From positions 73,782 to 137,781 of the forward strand of contig NZ_JAWHTE010000013.1 of the NCBI RefSeq assembly GCF_032586175.1: a stretch of 64,000 nucleotides of DNA, read 5' to 3'. The stretch's first letter is position 1. Every line of letters begins with the position of its first letter. The DNA is from Ovoidimarina sediminis (lineage in GTDB: Bacteria; Pseudomonadota; Alphaproteobacteria; Rhodobacterales; Rhodobacteraceae). Position numbers and translations under genes: made by a program. The notes under the pieces are model-generated. The model was not told the origin of the DNA. It worked only from the letters and a program-made list of their open reading frames with translations, and did no database searches. Positions 1-8,699 of this stretch are shown here, piece by piece.

Positions 1-357
1 GCGGCCTACTGGCCCAATCGCCCCCGGATCAGCCGCCCATTCAAGATCGCCGAATACTTGCTGATCGTCATCTGGGATATCATCGTGGCCAATGTGCAAG
101 TCGCGATGATCATCCTGTTCCGGCGTGACAGCAACATCCGATCCCACTGGATCCCGGTCCCCCTTGAACTGACCTCGGCAGAGGCCATTACGGTCCTGGC
201 AGGCACGATTACGATGACGCCCGGTACGGTTTCAGCCATGCTTTCGGCCGATGGCAGCGCGATCCTGGTGCACTGCCTGCACACCGACGACCCAGACCAG
301 GTAAGAGACGACATCAAATCCCGCTATGAACGACGACTGAAGGAGATCTTCCGTTGA
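1..357 (+). CDS. phaE: Pha/Mrp-type monovalent cation/H+ antiporter subunit E (5' partial)
   Basis: The reading frame is open from base 1, so the N-terminal half lies outside the window. The visible 118 residues contain the family core: a membrane segment (EYLLIVIWDIIVANVQVA), then RSHWIPVPLEL, the conserved TITMTPGTVSAMLS stretch and a C-terminal IKSRYERRLKEIF. Subunit E is an inner-membrane accessory protein of the multi-subunit K+ or Na+/H+ antiporter. The sequence is more like the rhizobial PhaE form than the second subunit E at 58132-58620. Its last 4 nt overlap subunit F, which argues for translational coupling. The transported ion cannot be told from the sequence. Confidence 0.9.
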   Translation, partial: AAYWPNRPRISRPFKIAEYLLIVIWDIIVANVQVAMIILFRRDSNIRSHWIPVPLELTSAEAITVLAGTITMTPGTVSAMLSADGSAILVHCLHTDDPDQVRDDIKSRYERRLKEIFR

Positions 358-623
358 TCGAATACGCACTCATGTTCGCCGCCGGCTGCTACGGGGTCGC
401 CCTTCTGCTTGATCTTTGGCGGATCGCTGTTGGGCCCGACGCAAGCGACCGGATCCTCGCGCTCGACACAATGGTCATCAACTTCATAGCGTTATTGGTG
501 CTCTATGGCGTCTGGCGTGGCACAGCGATCTATTTCGAAGCCGCCATGCTGATCGCAATGGTCGGCTTCGTATCGACCGTCGCCTATTGCCGCTACATCC
601 TGCGCGGCGACATCATCGAGTGA
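354..623 (+). CDS. phaF: Pha/Mrp antiporter subunit F
   Basis: An 89-residue protein with three hydrophobic segments and the conserved GPDASDRILALDTMVIN motif after the first helix, which is diagnostic for MrpF/PhaF. It is a small inner-membrane subunit needed to assemble the antiporter complex. The ATG overlaps the end of subunit E by 4 nt and subunit G follows after 9 nt, so E-F-G are one operon. The start is fixed by the overlap and the length is normal for the family. Confidence 0.93.
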   Translation: MIEYALMFAAGCYGVALLLDLWRIAVGPDASDRILALDTMVINFIALLVLYGVWRGTAIYFEAAMLIAMVGFVSTVAYCRYILRGDIIE

Positions 624-632
624 GGTAACCCA

Positions 633-1010
633 ATGACGGCCTTCACGGAAATCCTGATCACGGCCATGCTCGTCATCAGTGGCCTCTTTGGCCTCGTTGG
701 CTCATACGGGCTCATTAAGCTGAAGAATACAGTGCAGCGCCTTCATGCCCCAACCAAGGCCACGACCTTGGGAATTGGCGGTGTACTGATAGCGTCGATG
801 ATCTTTTTCTACGCAAAGACCGGCCACATCTCGCTGCATGAGTTGCTAATCACGCTCTTTCTATTCCTGACTGCTCCAATCACCGCAAACTTCATTGCGA
901 AGGCCTACCTCGCACGAAATGTGAGTTCAGCCGAATTGCCCGACCGCCCGAGTGAATACGGCTGGTCGGTCTACGACGATCCGCCGGAGAACCGACCAAG
1001 CACGCAATGA
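633..1010 (+). CDS. phaG: Pha/Mrp antiporter subunit G
   Basis: A 125-residue membrane protein with three predicted helices. It has the family core: GLIKLKNTVQRLHAPTKATT after helix 1, then LFLFLTAPITANFIAKAYL. The polar tail rich in Pro, Asp and Glu (about residues 100-125) is usual in the Pha branch. A ribosome binding site (gaggtaac) precedes the ATG. This is the last gene of the antiporter operon; the following 170 bases carry no gene. Confidence 0.92.
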   Translation: MTAFTEILITAMLVISGLFGLVGSYGLIKLKNTVQRLHAPTKATTLGIGGVLIASMIFFYAKTGHISLHELLITLFLFLTAPITANFIAKAYLARNVSSAELPDRPSEYGWSVYDDPPENRPSTQ

Positions 1011-1182
1011 GGCTCCGACGCCGAGAACACACAACGCGCGGTCGGCCATGATCGGCTGATATCTGGCAACAGTTCGCTCAGACTCGGAAGGAGGGATATT
1101 TCCTCCGCCCAATTCTTGCCTTACGGTGCAGTTAACCAAGGCTCGAAAAGAGCCAACGAGGCCCCGGGCAGGTCAACGCAAT

Positions 1183-1842
1183 ATGATCGAGTTTCGCAAT
1201 GTGTCGAAGTCCTTCTGGACCGGCAAGCAGCGCAAGGTGATCCTTGATCGTGCCAGCTTTCGTGTGACCCCCGGAAATTCACTCGGCATCCTCGCCCGGA
1301 ACGGCACGGGCAAATCCACCGTGATCAACATGATGGCGGGGCTTGAAAAACCAGACGAAGGCGAGGTCTACCGCTCCTCCCGCGTCTCTTTTCCGCTCGG
1401 TTTCATGGGCGGCGTCGTGAACCGCCTCACCGGTAAGGAAAACGCACGGTTCATCGCCGAACTCTATGGGATCGATCCAGATTACGTCGAAGCCTACGCA
1501 CGCTGGATCTGCAGCCTCGACGAATACTTCGACATGCCTGTCGGCACCTATTCCACGGGCATGCGTGCGCGCCTATCCTTCGCGCTACTTCTGGCGCTGG
1601 ATTTCGATTTCTACCTGATCGACGAGGGCATGCCCGCCTCCACGGACGTGGAATTCAACCGCAAGGCCGGCGCGATCCTGCGCGAACGGCTCGACCGTGC
1701 AACGATCGTGATCGTTTCTCACCAACCCGAAACTCTCGAGAAGTTCTGCCGCTCAGCTGCGGTTTTGCAGAACGGGCGTCTTATCATGTTCGACAGCCTC
1801 GAGGACGCGAAAGAGCTATATGACTACGAAACCCAAAGCTAA
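1183..1842 (+). CDS. KpsT-like polysaccharide ABC transporter ATP-binding protein
   Basis: A 219-residue ATPase, the usual KpsT length when started at the ATG of MIEFRNVSKSF; the frame stays open upstream but has no family similarity there. Visible motifs: Walker A at residues 38-45 reads ARNGTGKS, with Ala in place of the usual first Gly; signature YSTGMRARLSFAL; Walker B FYLIDE; H-loop IVIVSHQ. After Walker B the usual AVGD-type D-loop is replaced by GMPASTD. The family energises export of capsule-type polysaccharide across the inner membrane. The gene overlaps the KpsE-like gene by 23 nt, but no KpsM permease is adjacent, so the membrane partner must be encoded elsewhere. Confidence 0.85.
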   Translation: MIEFRNVSKSFWTGKQRKVILDRASFRVTPGNSLGILARNGTGKSTVINMMAGLEKPDEGEVYRSSRVSFPLGFMGGVVNRLTGKENARFIAELYGIDPDYVEAYARWICSLDEYFDMPVGTYSTGMRARLSFALLLALDFDFYLIDEGMPASTDVEFNRKAGAILRERLDRATIVIVSHQPETLEKFCRSAAVLQNGRLIMFDSLEDAKELYDYETQS

Positions 1843-3397
1843 GCGCTTTCGAATCCGTCGCGGCGGTGCCGGTGCGGCTCAGGCCGCCACAAACGCCGTT
1901 GCCGAAACGTCGATAGACGTCGCAGCGGGATCATCCCCGGCAATTCCTGATCCCGAGGCGACCAAGGCAGCTGAAATCGATGCGATCCGCAAGGAGGGCC
2001 TGACAGGCCGTCAACTTCGGATGGCCCGCCGCCTGGCCCACAAGCACGGTCTCGCCCCGGTATCGGAATTCGACGCCGTGCGCCTTCTGCGCAAGAAGGG
2101 GATCGATCCCTTCCAGCGCGCCAACATGCTCGAACTCGTCGTCGCCGACACCACGCCACCGAAGGAAGAGGCGCCGACGCCGAAGATAATCCGCCCTGAA
2201 ATGAAGCGCTCCACGGCGCTTTCGACGGATGTGGCCGATCCTCTTGCGCGCGGTATGCAGGAAGTCGCGGAAATCCAGCGCGACATCGTCCGTCGGCGCC
2301 GGCGGAGCCTGGCTCTTCTCGCCGCCCGGCTTGGTGCCTTCGTCGCCCTGCCGACACTGTTCGTCGGGATCTACTTCTTCGCAGTAGCGACGCCCATGTA
2401 CGCGACCAAGTCGGAATTCGTGATCCAGCAGGCCGACAGCGCCGCGGGTGCGGGTATGGGTGGTCTCCTATCCGGCACCGGCCTTGGCACCAGCCAGGAT
2501 TCCATCACCGTTCAGGGTTATCTGAACTCTCGCGAGGCAATGCTGCGGCTCGATGCAGACAAGGGCTTCAAAGCCCATTTCAGCGATCCATCGGTAGACT
2601 TCATTCAGCGCTTGGACCCGGACGCCTCGAACGAAGACGCCTACAAGATCTTCCGCCGCAACGTTAAGATTGGCTACGATCCGACCGAGGGCCTCGTCCG
2701 GATGGAGGTGATCGCCGCCTCGCCAGAAGTCAGCGCCGACTTCTCGCGAGCATTGATTGGCTATGCGGAAGAACAGGTCGACCACCTGACCCAGCGGCTC
2801 CGGGCCGACCAGATGAAGGGCGCCAACAGCGTTTTCGAAGAGGCTGAGGCGAAGATGGTCGCGGCTCAGGAACGCGTATTGGCACTTCAGGAACAGCTCG
2901 GCGTCTTCGATCCGGTTTCGGAAAACTCCGCCCTTATGAGCCAGATCACGAATTTCGAGGTTCAACTCGCTGAAAAGCGCCTGTCTTTGCAGCAATTGCT
3001 CGACAACGCACAACCGAACCAGGCCCGTGTTGCGGGCACCGAGGGCGATATCGCGCGCCTCGAAACGATGATCGCCGATCTCAGAAGCCAGCTCACCCAG
3101 GGCCGCGGTGCCGAAGGCTCTCTTGCCTCGGTCTCGGGCCAGCTCAGGATGGCCGAGGTCGATCTCGAAACCCGGACCCTGATGATGCAGGAAGCTTTGC
3201 AACAGCTGGAAAGCGCACGGGTCGAAGCCAACCGGCAAGTCCGGTACCTGTCCCTCGGCGTGAACCCGGTGCCCCCCGACGAACCAACCTACCCACGCGC
3301 CTTCGAAAACACGATCCTCGCGCTTTTGATCTTCTCGGGCATTTATCTTCTCATCTCGCTCACGGCCTCGATCCTGAGAGAACAGGTTTCGAATTGA
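1820..3397 (+). CDS. KpsE-like capsule export / chain-length (Wzz-type) inner-membrane protein
   Basis: 525 residues. The N-terminal cytoplasmic region (about 1-155) is Ala/Pro-rich and contains a basic stretch RQLRMARRLAHKHGL. Transmembrane segment 1 is at about 165-185, followed by a periplasmic domain with a long coiled coil rich in Glu, Gln and Ala (about 315-470) and a PxxPxxP-type end before transmembrane segment 2 (about 498-518). This is the polysaccharide co-polymerase/KpsE layout, which links export ATPase and permease to the outer-membrane channel. It starts inside the 3' end of the KpsT-like gene, so the two are coupled. The N-terminal extension is longer than in classical KpsE. 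Confidence 0.82.
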   Translation: MTTKPKAKRFRIRRGGAGAAQAATNAVAETSIDVAAGSSPAIPDPEATKAAEIDAIRKEGLTGRQLRMARRLAHKHGLAPVSEFDAVRLLRKKGIDPFQRANMLELVVADTTPPKEEAPTPKIIRPEMKRSTALSTDVADPLARGMQEVAEIQRDIVRRRRRSLALLAARLGAFVALPTLFVGIYFFAVATPMYATKSEFVIQQADSAAGAGMGGLLSGTGLGTSQDSITVQGYLNSREAMLRLDADKGFKAHFSDPSVDFIQRLDPDASNEDAYKIFRRNVKIGYDPTEGLVRMEVIAASPEVSADFSRALIGYAEEQVDHLTQRLRADQMKGANSVFEEAEAKMVAAQERVLALQEQLGVFDPVSENSALMSQITNFEVQLAEKRLSLQQLLDNAQPNQARVAGTEGDIARLETMIADLRSQLTQGRGAEGSLASVSGQLRMAEVDLETRTLMMQEALQQLESARVEANRQVRYLSLGVNPVPPDEPTYPRAFENTILALLIFSGIYLLISLTASILREQVSN

Positions 3398-3431
3398 GGG
3401 ATTTCGCTGAAACCATGGTGCAACAGGAAGG

Positions 3432-4367
3432 CTAGTCCCTCCCCGTCTCCGTCACGATATGAAGCGCTCCGCCACGCCCGCGGAAATAGGCTTTGCATTG
3501 ACTGACGAACTGCTGAACAAGTCGGCGCGGCCTCGTCCGGTCGTAACCGATTGAAAGCGTCAGCGGCGGCAGCGGATCGGCAATCGGTCGGGCAACAAGA
3601 CGCTGGCCTGCATAGCTCAAGTCGGTTGCGGGAAGCATGTTCAGAACGGCGCTACCATAACCGGCCCCAACCATGCCGCGTACCATCTCTGTCGAATTCG
3701 CATAGACCAATCTCATCGGGCTCTGCCCGGCTTCATCGAACAACCGCCGATAGTAATCGGAAGCAATCGGGCGGTTCAACACAACGATCGGCTCGCAGGC
3801 AAGATCCGCCAGCCGCACGACATCGGATCTGGCAAGAGGATTGCCCGCAGAAAGAAGACAATATGCCGGCGCATCGATCAGCACGTCGAATTCAACCTGC
3901 GGTCGCATCACGTTGGACACGAAGAGGATGACGTCGAACCCTCCCGAGAGAAGCCCCTCTTGCGCGCGGTCGTTGTCGCATTCCTCCATATGGAGTGTAA
4001 CGGCACCATCCCGCCCCGCGAGCCCCTCGAGGATCCGCGGCAGGAAAGCCGGCGCAACTGGCGCATAATAGCCGATCCTCAGATCACCAGTCAGCGAGTG
4101 CTTCAGGTCGGAACCTTCGAGCATCACTGTGTCATATTCCTCGAGGAGGCGAAGGAATTTCTGTTCCAGAACCCGGCCATTCGCCGTCGCCACGATACCC
4201 TTTGACCGGAAGCGGTTCACAAGCGTGATCTCGAATTGCGCTTCGATCTGGTCGATCGCGGCCGAAACAGCAGAAGCCGCAACGTTCAACTCGTTCGCGG
4301 CACGCGCGATACTCCCCAACGCCACGGCCCGCGTGAAATAGCGCATGGATCTGAGCGAGACTGTCAA
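3432..4367 (-). CDS. LysR-family transcriptional regulator
   Basis: 311 residues with an N-terminal winged helix-turn-helix (about 3-62; SIARAANELNVAASAVSAAI is the recognition region) and a LysR substrate-binding domain from about residue 90. It is divergent from the sterol-desaturase-like gene at 4469, with about 100 bases between the starts, the classical arrangement for a LysR protein controlling its neighbour. The inducer is not evident. Sequence similarity to CynR/CbbR-type members is only general. Confidence 0.88.
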   Translation of the reverse strand: MTVSLRSMRYFTRAVALGSIARAANELNVAASAVSAAIDQIEAQFEITLVNRFRSKGIVATANGRVLEQKFLRLLEEYDTVMLEGSDLKHSLTGDLRIGYYAPVAPAFLPRILEGLAGRDGAVTLHMEECDNDRAQEGLLSGGFDVILFVSNVMRPQVEFDVLIDAPAYCLLSAGNPLARSDVVRLADLACEPIVVLNRPIASDYYRRLFDEAGQSPMRLVYANSTEMVRGMVGAGYGSAVLNMLPATDLSYAGQRLVARPIADPLPPLTLSIGYDRTRPRRLVQQFVSQCKAYFRGRGGALHIVTETGRD

Positions 4368-4468
4368 TGATACCTCGGAATTTCAGATGATGCGCCTCGT
4401 TTAATCCTGTTTTTCACACGATATAACTCATGTCAAAATCCTGCAGCCGCGCGAGCCAGGAGGGCGAC

Positions 4469-5449
4469 ATGTCGGAAGCAGAGCTTGAGGGCTGGAACCA
4501 CCTGCCCGAGGTGCCGATCAGGGTATCACCTTTCTTCACTTGGCCGCTCAATCCCGTCGAAATGACTCGCTGGGTCTGGAACTCATGGTTCCTGATCTCC
4601 GAAAAGCTGATCATCGTCGGGATCGCCTTCGCAAGCTACACGTGGTTCCAGCCCCCGTTGGAGGAAACAACCACCTTCGCACCCGGCTGGATCGCCGAGA
4701 TGTACGCACGAAACCTAATCCTCGCGCTCGGCGTGGGCGGGGCCTTGCATCTCTGGTTCTACACCTTCTCGGTGCAGGGCAAGAAGCTGAAGTACGATCC
4801 TCGCCCACTAATGGTGAAGGGCAGGCAATTCACGCTCGGCGGCCAGATCCGCGACAACATGTTCTGGACGTTGGGAACGGGGGTCCTGATCTGGACGGGC
4901 TACGAAGTAATCCTGTTTTGGGCGCTCGCAAGCGGCCACATGCCGATGATCACATGGGCGGCGAACCCGGTCTGGTTCGTGGCGATGTTTCTCCTCGTAC
5001 CTGTCTGGGAGAGCTTCTACTTTTACGTAATCCACAGGTTGATCCACGTGCCCTTTCTCTATCGGCACGTCCACTATCTTCATCATCGCAACATCAATGT
5101 CGGGCCCTGGTCTGGAATGTCACAGCACCCGATAGAACAGATGATCTTCCTCGGATCGGTCTTCGTGCACGTGATTGTAGGGGCGCACCCGGTACATATC
5201 CTGTTTCACCTGCAGTATTTCTTTCTCACCGCGATGACCACGCATACCGGGTATCAGGGGTTGCTCATCCGCGACAAGAACCGGCTGAACCTCGGCACCT
5301 TCCACCATCAGATGCACCACCGGTATTTCGAGTGCAATTACGGAAGCCTCGAGATCCCTTGGGACAAGTGGATGGGCACATTCCACGACGGCACACCGGA
5401 AGCGAATGTCCGAATGCAAAAGCGCCGTAAAAGGATCATGGGGCAGTAA
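4469..5449 (+). CDS. Sterol desaturase / fatty acid hydroxylase family membrane protein
   Basis: A 326-residue integral membrane di-iron enzyme. The histidine clusters of the superfamily are all present: HRLIH, HYLHHRN and HQMHHR, plus single histidines in the helices between. These ligate two irons for oxygen-dependent hydroxylation or desaturation of a lipid. The second in-frame ATG (4469) is chosen because a strong GGAGG lies just upstream of it; the ATG at 4430 has none. Four to five hydrophobic segments are seen. The substrate cannot be deduced. The LysR gene next door is the likely regulator. Confidence 0.88.
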   Translation: MSEAELEGWNHLPEVPIRVSPFFTWPLNPVEMTRWVWNSWFLISEKLIIVGIAFASYTWFQPPLEETTTFAPGWIAEMYARNLILALGVGGALHLWFYTFSVQGKKLKYDPRPLMVKGRQFTLGGQIRDNMFWTLGTGVLIWTGYEVILFWALASGHMPMITWAANPVWFVAMFLLVPVWESFYFYVIHRLIHVPFLYRHVHYLHHRNINVGPWSGMSQHPIEQMIFLGSVFVHVIVGAHPVHILFHLQYFFLTAMTTHTGYQGLLIRDKNRLNLGTFHHQMHHRYFECNYGSLEIPWDKWMGTFHDGTPEANVRMQKRRKRIMGQ

Positions 5450-5470
5450 GACGCCAGGGTGCGGAGCGGC

Positions 5471-5851
5471 TCACCCTGGCTGCAGCATCCGGCCAAGGGG
5501 CCGCCCACCCAGGATGTGCATGTGAAAATGCGGCACTTCCTGGACGCCGTCCTGACCGGCATTCGCAATCGAGCGGAAGCCGCCGCCGCCGTCCCCTGGG
5601 CTTACCCCAAGAAGGTCGCAGACACGCCCATAGGTTCGCGTGAAATCCACGATCTCCGCATCGGAAGCCTCGTTGGCAAAATGATCGTGCGTTACGTAGG
5701 GCCCCTTGGGGATGACGAGCACATGTTCCGGTGCTTGCGGATGGATGTCCCGGAAGGCCAGCGTATGCTCGCTTTCCAGCACCGTGTCATTCGGGATTTC
5801 CCCCCGAAGGATCTTCGCAAAGATATTCTCGCTGTCATAGGCATAGGCCAT
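5471..5851 (-). CDS. HIT-family nucleotide hydrolase (HinT-like)
   Basis: 126 residues ending just after the histidine triad HFHMHILGG (about 106-114), the active site of purine nucleoside phosphoramidate hydrolases. The N-terminus (DSENIFAKILRGEIP) and DIHPQAPEHVLVIPK are textbook HinT. The ATG at 5851 is chosen because AGGGG sits 6 nt upstream; a TTG 15 nt further up has no such site. It lies 11 nt downstream of the glycosyltransferase gene and is probably co-transcribed with it, though no functional link is obvious. Confidence 0.92.
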   Translation of the reverse strand: MAYAYDSENIFAKILRGEIPNDTVLESEHTLAFRDIHPQAPEHVLVIPKGPYVTHDHFANEASDAEIVDFTRTYGRVCDLLGVSPGDGGGGFRSIANAGQDGVQEVPHFHMHILGGRPLGRMLQPG

Positions 5852-5862
5852 GGCGCACCCCT

Positions 5863-7440
5863 TCAATCGGCAAAGATGATGTCATTTTCTGCAATCGCCC
5901 GGGCGCGATCCCTTGGCAAGCCGAAGAACTGCATAAGGGGATCTGTGTTGTCTTCCGGCGAGGCACGCTCGCGCATGTGGAAATGACAGGGAAACTCTTC
6001 GTCCTTCAGACGATCACTCTCGAAAAGTACATCGTTCCGGATCGTGGGCAACAACTCCTCGAGCGCCACCTCAGACGTTTCGGGGCCGGCTAGCCCGACT
6101 CTCCGCGCATGCCCCTTCAGGTAGGCGTCAGAGAATTGGCACTCGACCTCGAGAAGCCGCGTCTGGCTTCGGTCAGAGTAGAAATCCCGCACCAGATCGA
6201 CGTTTCCAGGGTCCATACAGATCACCAGCTGGTCGCTTTCAAAATACTCGAAAAGCATGCGCATAAGCGCCCGGCGGTGTCGTGTTCGCTTCTCCAACGT
6301 TGCCTGAATCCCGCCGAGATCCGGAAGCGGAGTAGCCTCTTCGTCAAACAGATATTCGACGGTCGGCACGTTCGAATGATGGCTCAGTTCGCTCAGAAGC
6401 CGCTTTGCCACATGCCATTTCTTGCAAGCAACTATCATCAGCTCGCGCTCTCGCCCGATTGTCGCCTCACGCTCCCAGAACCGTGGGGCAAAGCGCTGAC
6501 CAACGCGCCCCTTCTCCGTCAGGAACTTGTAAAGTCGCTTGCCCTCGTCGGATGTCCGGATCGTCTGGTCGGTTGAGATGTAGAGCCGCCCAAGCCGCTC
6601 CTTCAGATCCTTGGCCTCAGGAGAGATTTTCCGCGCGAACAGCGCATCCTGCGCCACGAGAAGGTCGTAGTGATCGTTATAGAAGGTAACTGGCAAGCCG
6701 TAGTCCGAGAACATCAGAAACGTCAGCGTGCGCGATGTAATCTCCTCTGCCGGCACCAGATGGGGCACGAGCGTCTGAAAGACAGTCTCGTCGGGGATCC
6801 AGGTGGTTCGGAAGAACCGAAGCACATCGGGCCGCGCCCTCAGAAACGCCAGAACGTTTTCGATGGTCCGCCGCCTCAGGCACCACCACTGGCTCCCGAT
6901 CATCATCCTGAGGTCGGCAGGAACTTCACGCCGGATCCCAAGCTTCTTCTGAAGCTCCATTGCTCCATAAAACAGCCGCTTATGTTTCCGTTCGTTGAAC
7001 AGATGCCGATAGACAAGCCGCTCTTCCTTAAGCCCGGTCTTGATCCAGTCGGATGCAAAAAAGTCCTCGTGCTCGATGAAATCCTTGTCCATCCCATCAA
7101 GATAGTCGTGCACGTAGGCAGCGGGCTTGATTGCCATGCAGTCGCCCGACAGCATGTAGAAATGCGTGGCCGCCGGAAAGGTTTCAAGCGCCGCCTCTAC
7201 GGCCGACAGCGTCGCCTCCACAAGGCTCCACTCTCCCCAACCGCAGCGCACCCGTCTTTTCGCCAATGTAACGTTCGGCAGTTTCTCTACCGCTGACCGG
7301 ATTTTGTCGAACTCCGCCTTCGGCGAGCGCGCGTCGAAGTGAATCGACATCTTGTCACCTGCCCTCGTCAGACGGCGTGCCTGCTGGATCACAGCCGCAG
7401 GGTCTTTGTGGCACAGCAGAATGAATGCGATTTCCGCCAT
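5863..7440 (-). CDS. Core-2/I-branching (GT14-like) glycosyltransferase with DUF5928 C-terminal domain
   Basis: 525 residues. The first ~250 resemble the beta-1,6-N-acetylglucosaminyltransferase/xylosyltransferase fold: start AEIAFILLCHKDP, GWGEWSLVEATL, HFYMLSGDCMAI, then GSQWWCLRR and WIPDETVFQTL, the last holding the Asp-Glu pair typical of this group. Residues ~265-523 form a second domain of unknown role that in this family goes by DUF5928. The protein is soluble and without a signal peptide, so it would act in the cytoplasm on a surface glycan. It is divergent from a PAPS-dependent sulfotransferase across a 154-bp A/T-rich spacer, which fits joint synthesis of a sulfated or branched polysaccharide. 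The acceptor is unknown. Confidence 0.82.
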   Translation of the reverse strand: MAEIAFILLCHKDPAAVIQQARRLTRAGDKMSIHFDARSPKAEFDKIRSAVEKLPNVTLAKRRVRCGWGEWSLVEATLSAVEAALETFPAATHFYMLSGDCMAIKPAAYVHDYLDGMDKDFIEHEDFFASDWIKTGLKEERLVYRHLFNERKHKRLFYGAMELQKKLGIRREVPADLRMMIGSQWWCLRRRTIENVLAFLRARPDVLRFFRTTWIPDETVFQTLVPHLVPAEEITSRTLTFLMFSDYGLPVTFYNDHYDLLVAQDALFARKISPEAKDLKERLGRLYISTDQTIRTSDEGKRLYKFLTEKGRVGQRFAPRFWEREATIGRERELMIVACKKWHVAKRLLSELSHHSNVPTVEYLFDEEATPLPDLGGIQATLEKRTRHRRALMRMLFEYFESDQLVICMDPGNVDLVRDFYSDRSQTRLLEVECQFSDAYLKGHARRVGLAGPETSEVALEELLPTIRNDVLFESDRLKDEEFPCHFHMRERASPEDNTDPLMQFFGLPRDRARAIAENDIIFAD

Positions 7441-7594
7441 TTGGAATTTTCTGCTCGATCGTGTAATCCGGTCTCAGTAGACATTGTTATTGTGTGGGGC
7501 CATTGAATAAACCCCCAAATATTGTTTTTTTTCGCACGGAAGTACCGGGTCCGTCATTTCAAAGAACCCCGGGTTCGAGGCAGACGAGGGTAAA

Positions 7595-8398
7595 ATGGGC
7601 TTTCCCGGCACCTGGATGACCGAGAGCGAAAGCATGGTCTATCGCGTTGTTCCCAAATGCGCCTGTTCGACGATCGGCCAGATCATGTTCTATTCCGATC
7701 ACGGCCATTTCTTCGACGGCGACATTCACGACGCGCGCGAGGGCATGCACAAGTGGGCCAGCGAGGACAGCCAGTCCGTGATCGCCGGCAACGTGGCAGA
7801 GCACCGTTCCTTCGCTTTCAGCTGCGTACGCAATCCCTACACACGAATTCTGTCGTCGTTTTTCGATAAGATCTGCGGCATCCAACGCAACGGCCAGCGT
7901 TACCGAGGCAACCTCGTGCCAATGCTGATCCAGAAATACGGCATCGAGGTCGAGGGAGAGTTCGATCAGATCGCCAGCTTCCGCCGTTTCCTCCTATTCG
8001 CCCGCGACACGATCCGCTTCAAGAAACCGATGGATCCCGACATTCACTGGTCAGCCATGTCCGGGCACCTGTCGACCTTCATCGTGAATGGCGGCACCTA
8101 TGACCGCATCTTCCACACCGAACGGTTCAACGAGGGCATGGCCGATGTCCTCTCTGCCATCGACACACCCGTAAGGGTCGACCTCGCCGAAGTTCCCCGC
8201 TTTAACGAAAGCGAAGGTCACGGGCCGAAACGCGCCCACCCTGTAGAGGATTTCTTCGACGACCTCTCAATGCACCTCGTCTACGAGATCTACAAACGCG
8301 ACTTCGAGCTCTTCCGCTACGATTTCGCCAATCCTGCCAATAAGATGCCGACAGGTGAGATCGACCTCGACGAGGTGCACGCCAAGCTCGGCGAATGA
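7595..8398 (+). CDS. PAPS-dependent carbohydrate sulfotransferase family protein
   Basis: 267 residues. Both PAPS-binding signatures are visible: the 5'-phosphosulfate loop VPKCACSTI (residues 19-27) and the 3'-phosphate site CVRNPYTRILSSFFDK (77-92). This layout matches the Golgi-type carbohydrate sulfotransferase family found in some marine bacteria. There is no signal peptide. The chosen ATG has GAGGG upstream; internal ATGs at residues 8 and 14 are possible but would sit very close to the PAPS loop. It lies divergent to the GT14/DUF5928 gene, suggesting a common glycan target. A hairpin follows the stop codon. Confidence 0.85.
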   Translation: MGFPGTWMTESESMVYRVVPKCACSTIGQIMFYSDHGHFFDGDIHDAREGMHKWASEDSQSVIAGNVAEHRSFAFSCVRNPYTRILSSFFDKICGIQRNGQRYRGNLVPMLIQKYGIEVEGEFDQIASFRRFLLFARDTIRFKKPMDPDIHWSAMSGHLSTFIVNGGTYDRIFHTERFNEGMADVLSAIDTPVRVDLAEVPRFNESEGHGPKRAHPVEDFFDDLSMHLVYEIYKRDFELFRYDFANPANKMPTGEIDLDEVHAKLGE

Positions 8399-8399
8399 A

Positions 8400-8423
8400 T
8401 TGGGGGCGGCACCCCGCCCCCAA
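8400..8423. terminator. GC-rich hairpin between the convergent sulfotransferase and DUF1127-like genes
   Basis: Perfect 10-bp arms TTGGGGGCGG and CCGCCCCCAA around a 4-nt loop, starting 1 nt after the sulfotransferase stop. It lacks a T-tract on either strand, so factor-independent termination is not certain, but its place between two convergent genes fits a shared 3' end. Confidence 0.5.
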
Positions 8424-8443
8424 CCGCGATGACAATCATATTT

Positions 8444-8686
8444 TCAGCACCGCAGATCGCGATAACTGGGCGGCTCATAGGGCGCCTCCAGCCCCACATC
8501 CCGGCGCAAGTACTCCGGTAAGGGCCCGGATGCCCCGGGCGGCGGCCGCCGTCTCCTTCCGTTCAACAGCGCGATGAGTGCGGCGGTCAGCACCCTCCAG
8601 GCACCGTATTGTGCGATAACGGCGTGAATCTGCGGGCTCGGCGCGGCCTGCGCCACGCGGGGTCGTACAAGCTGGGTCATGGGCAT
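8444..8686 (-). CDS. DUF1127-like small basic protein
   Basis: About 80 residues. The core YGAWRVLTAALIALL followed by an Arg/Pro linker and LPEYLRRDVGLEAP matches the small Arg-rich DUF1127-type proteins common in Rhodobacteraceae, where the motif is usually LRRDIGL. Members are implicated in RNA turnover and phosphate or envelope responses in other alphaproteobacteria; the role here is not known. The start is uncertain: ATG at 8686, ATG at 8680 and TTG at 8695 are all in frame and none has a strong ribosome binding site. Confidence 0.7.
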   Translation of the reverse strand: MPMTQLVRPRVAQAAPSPQIHAVIAQYGAWRVLTAALIALLNGRRRRPPPGASGPLPEYLRRDVGLEAPYEPPSYRDLRC

Positions 8687-8699
8687 TCCGGGCAAGTTG

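Noticed and set aside
7477..7560. The poly-T stretch between the glycosyltransferase and sulfotransferase genes as a terminator
   Set aside because: It lies between divergent starts and has no stem before it; it is more likely promoter DNA.
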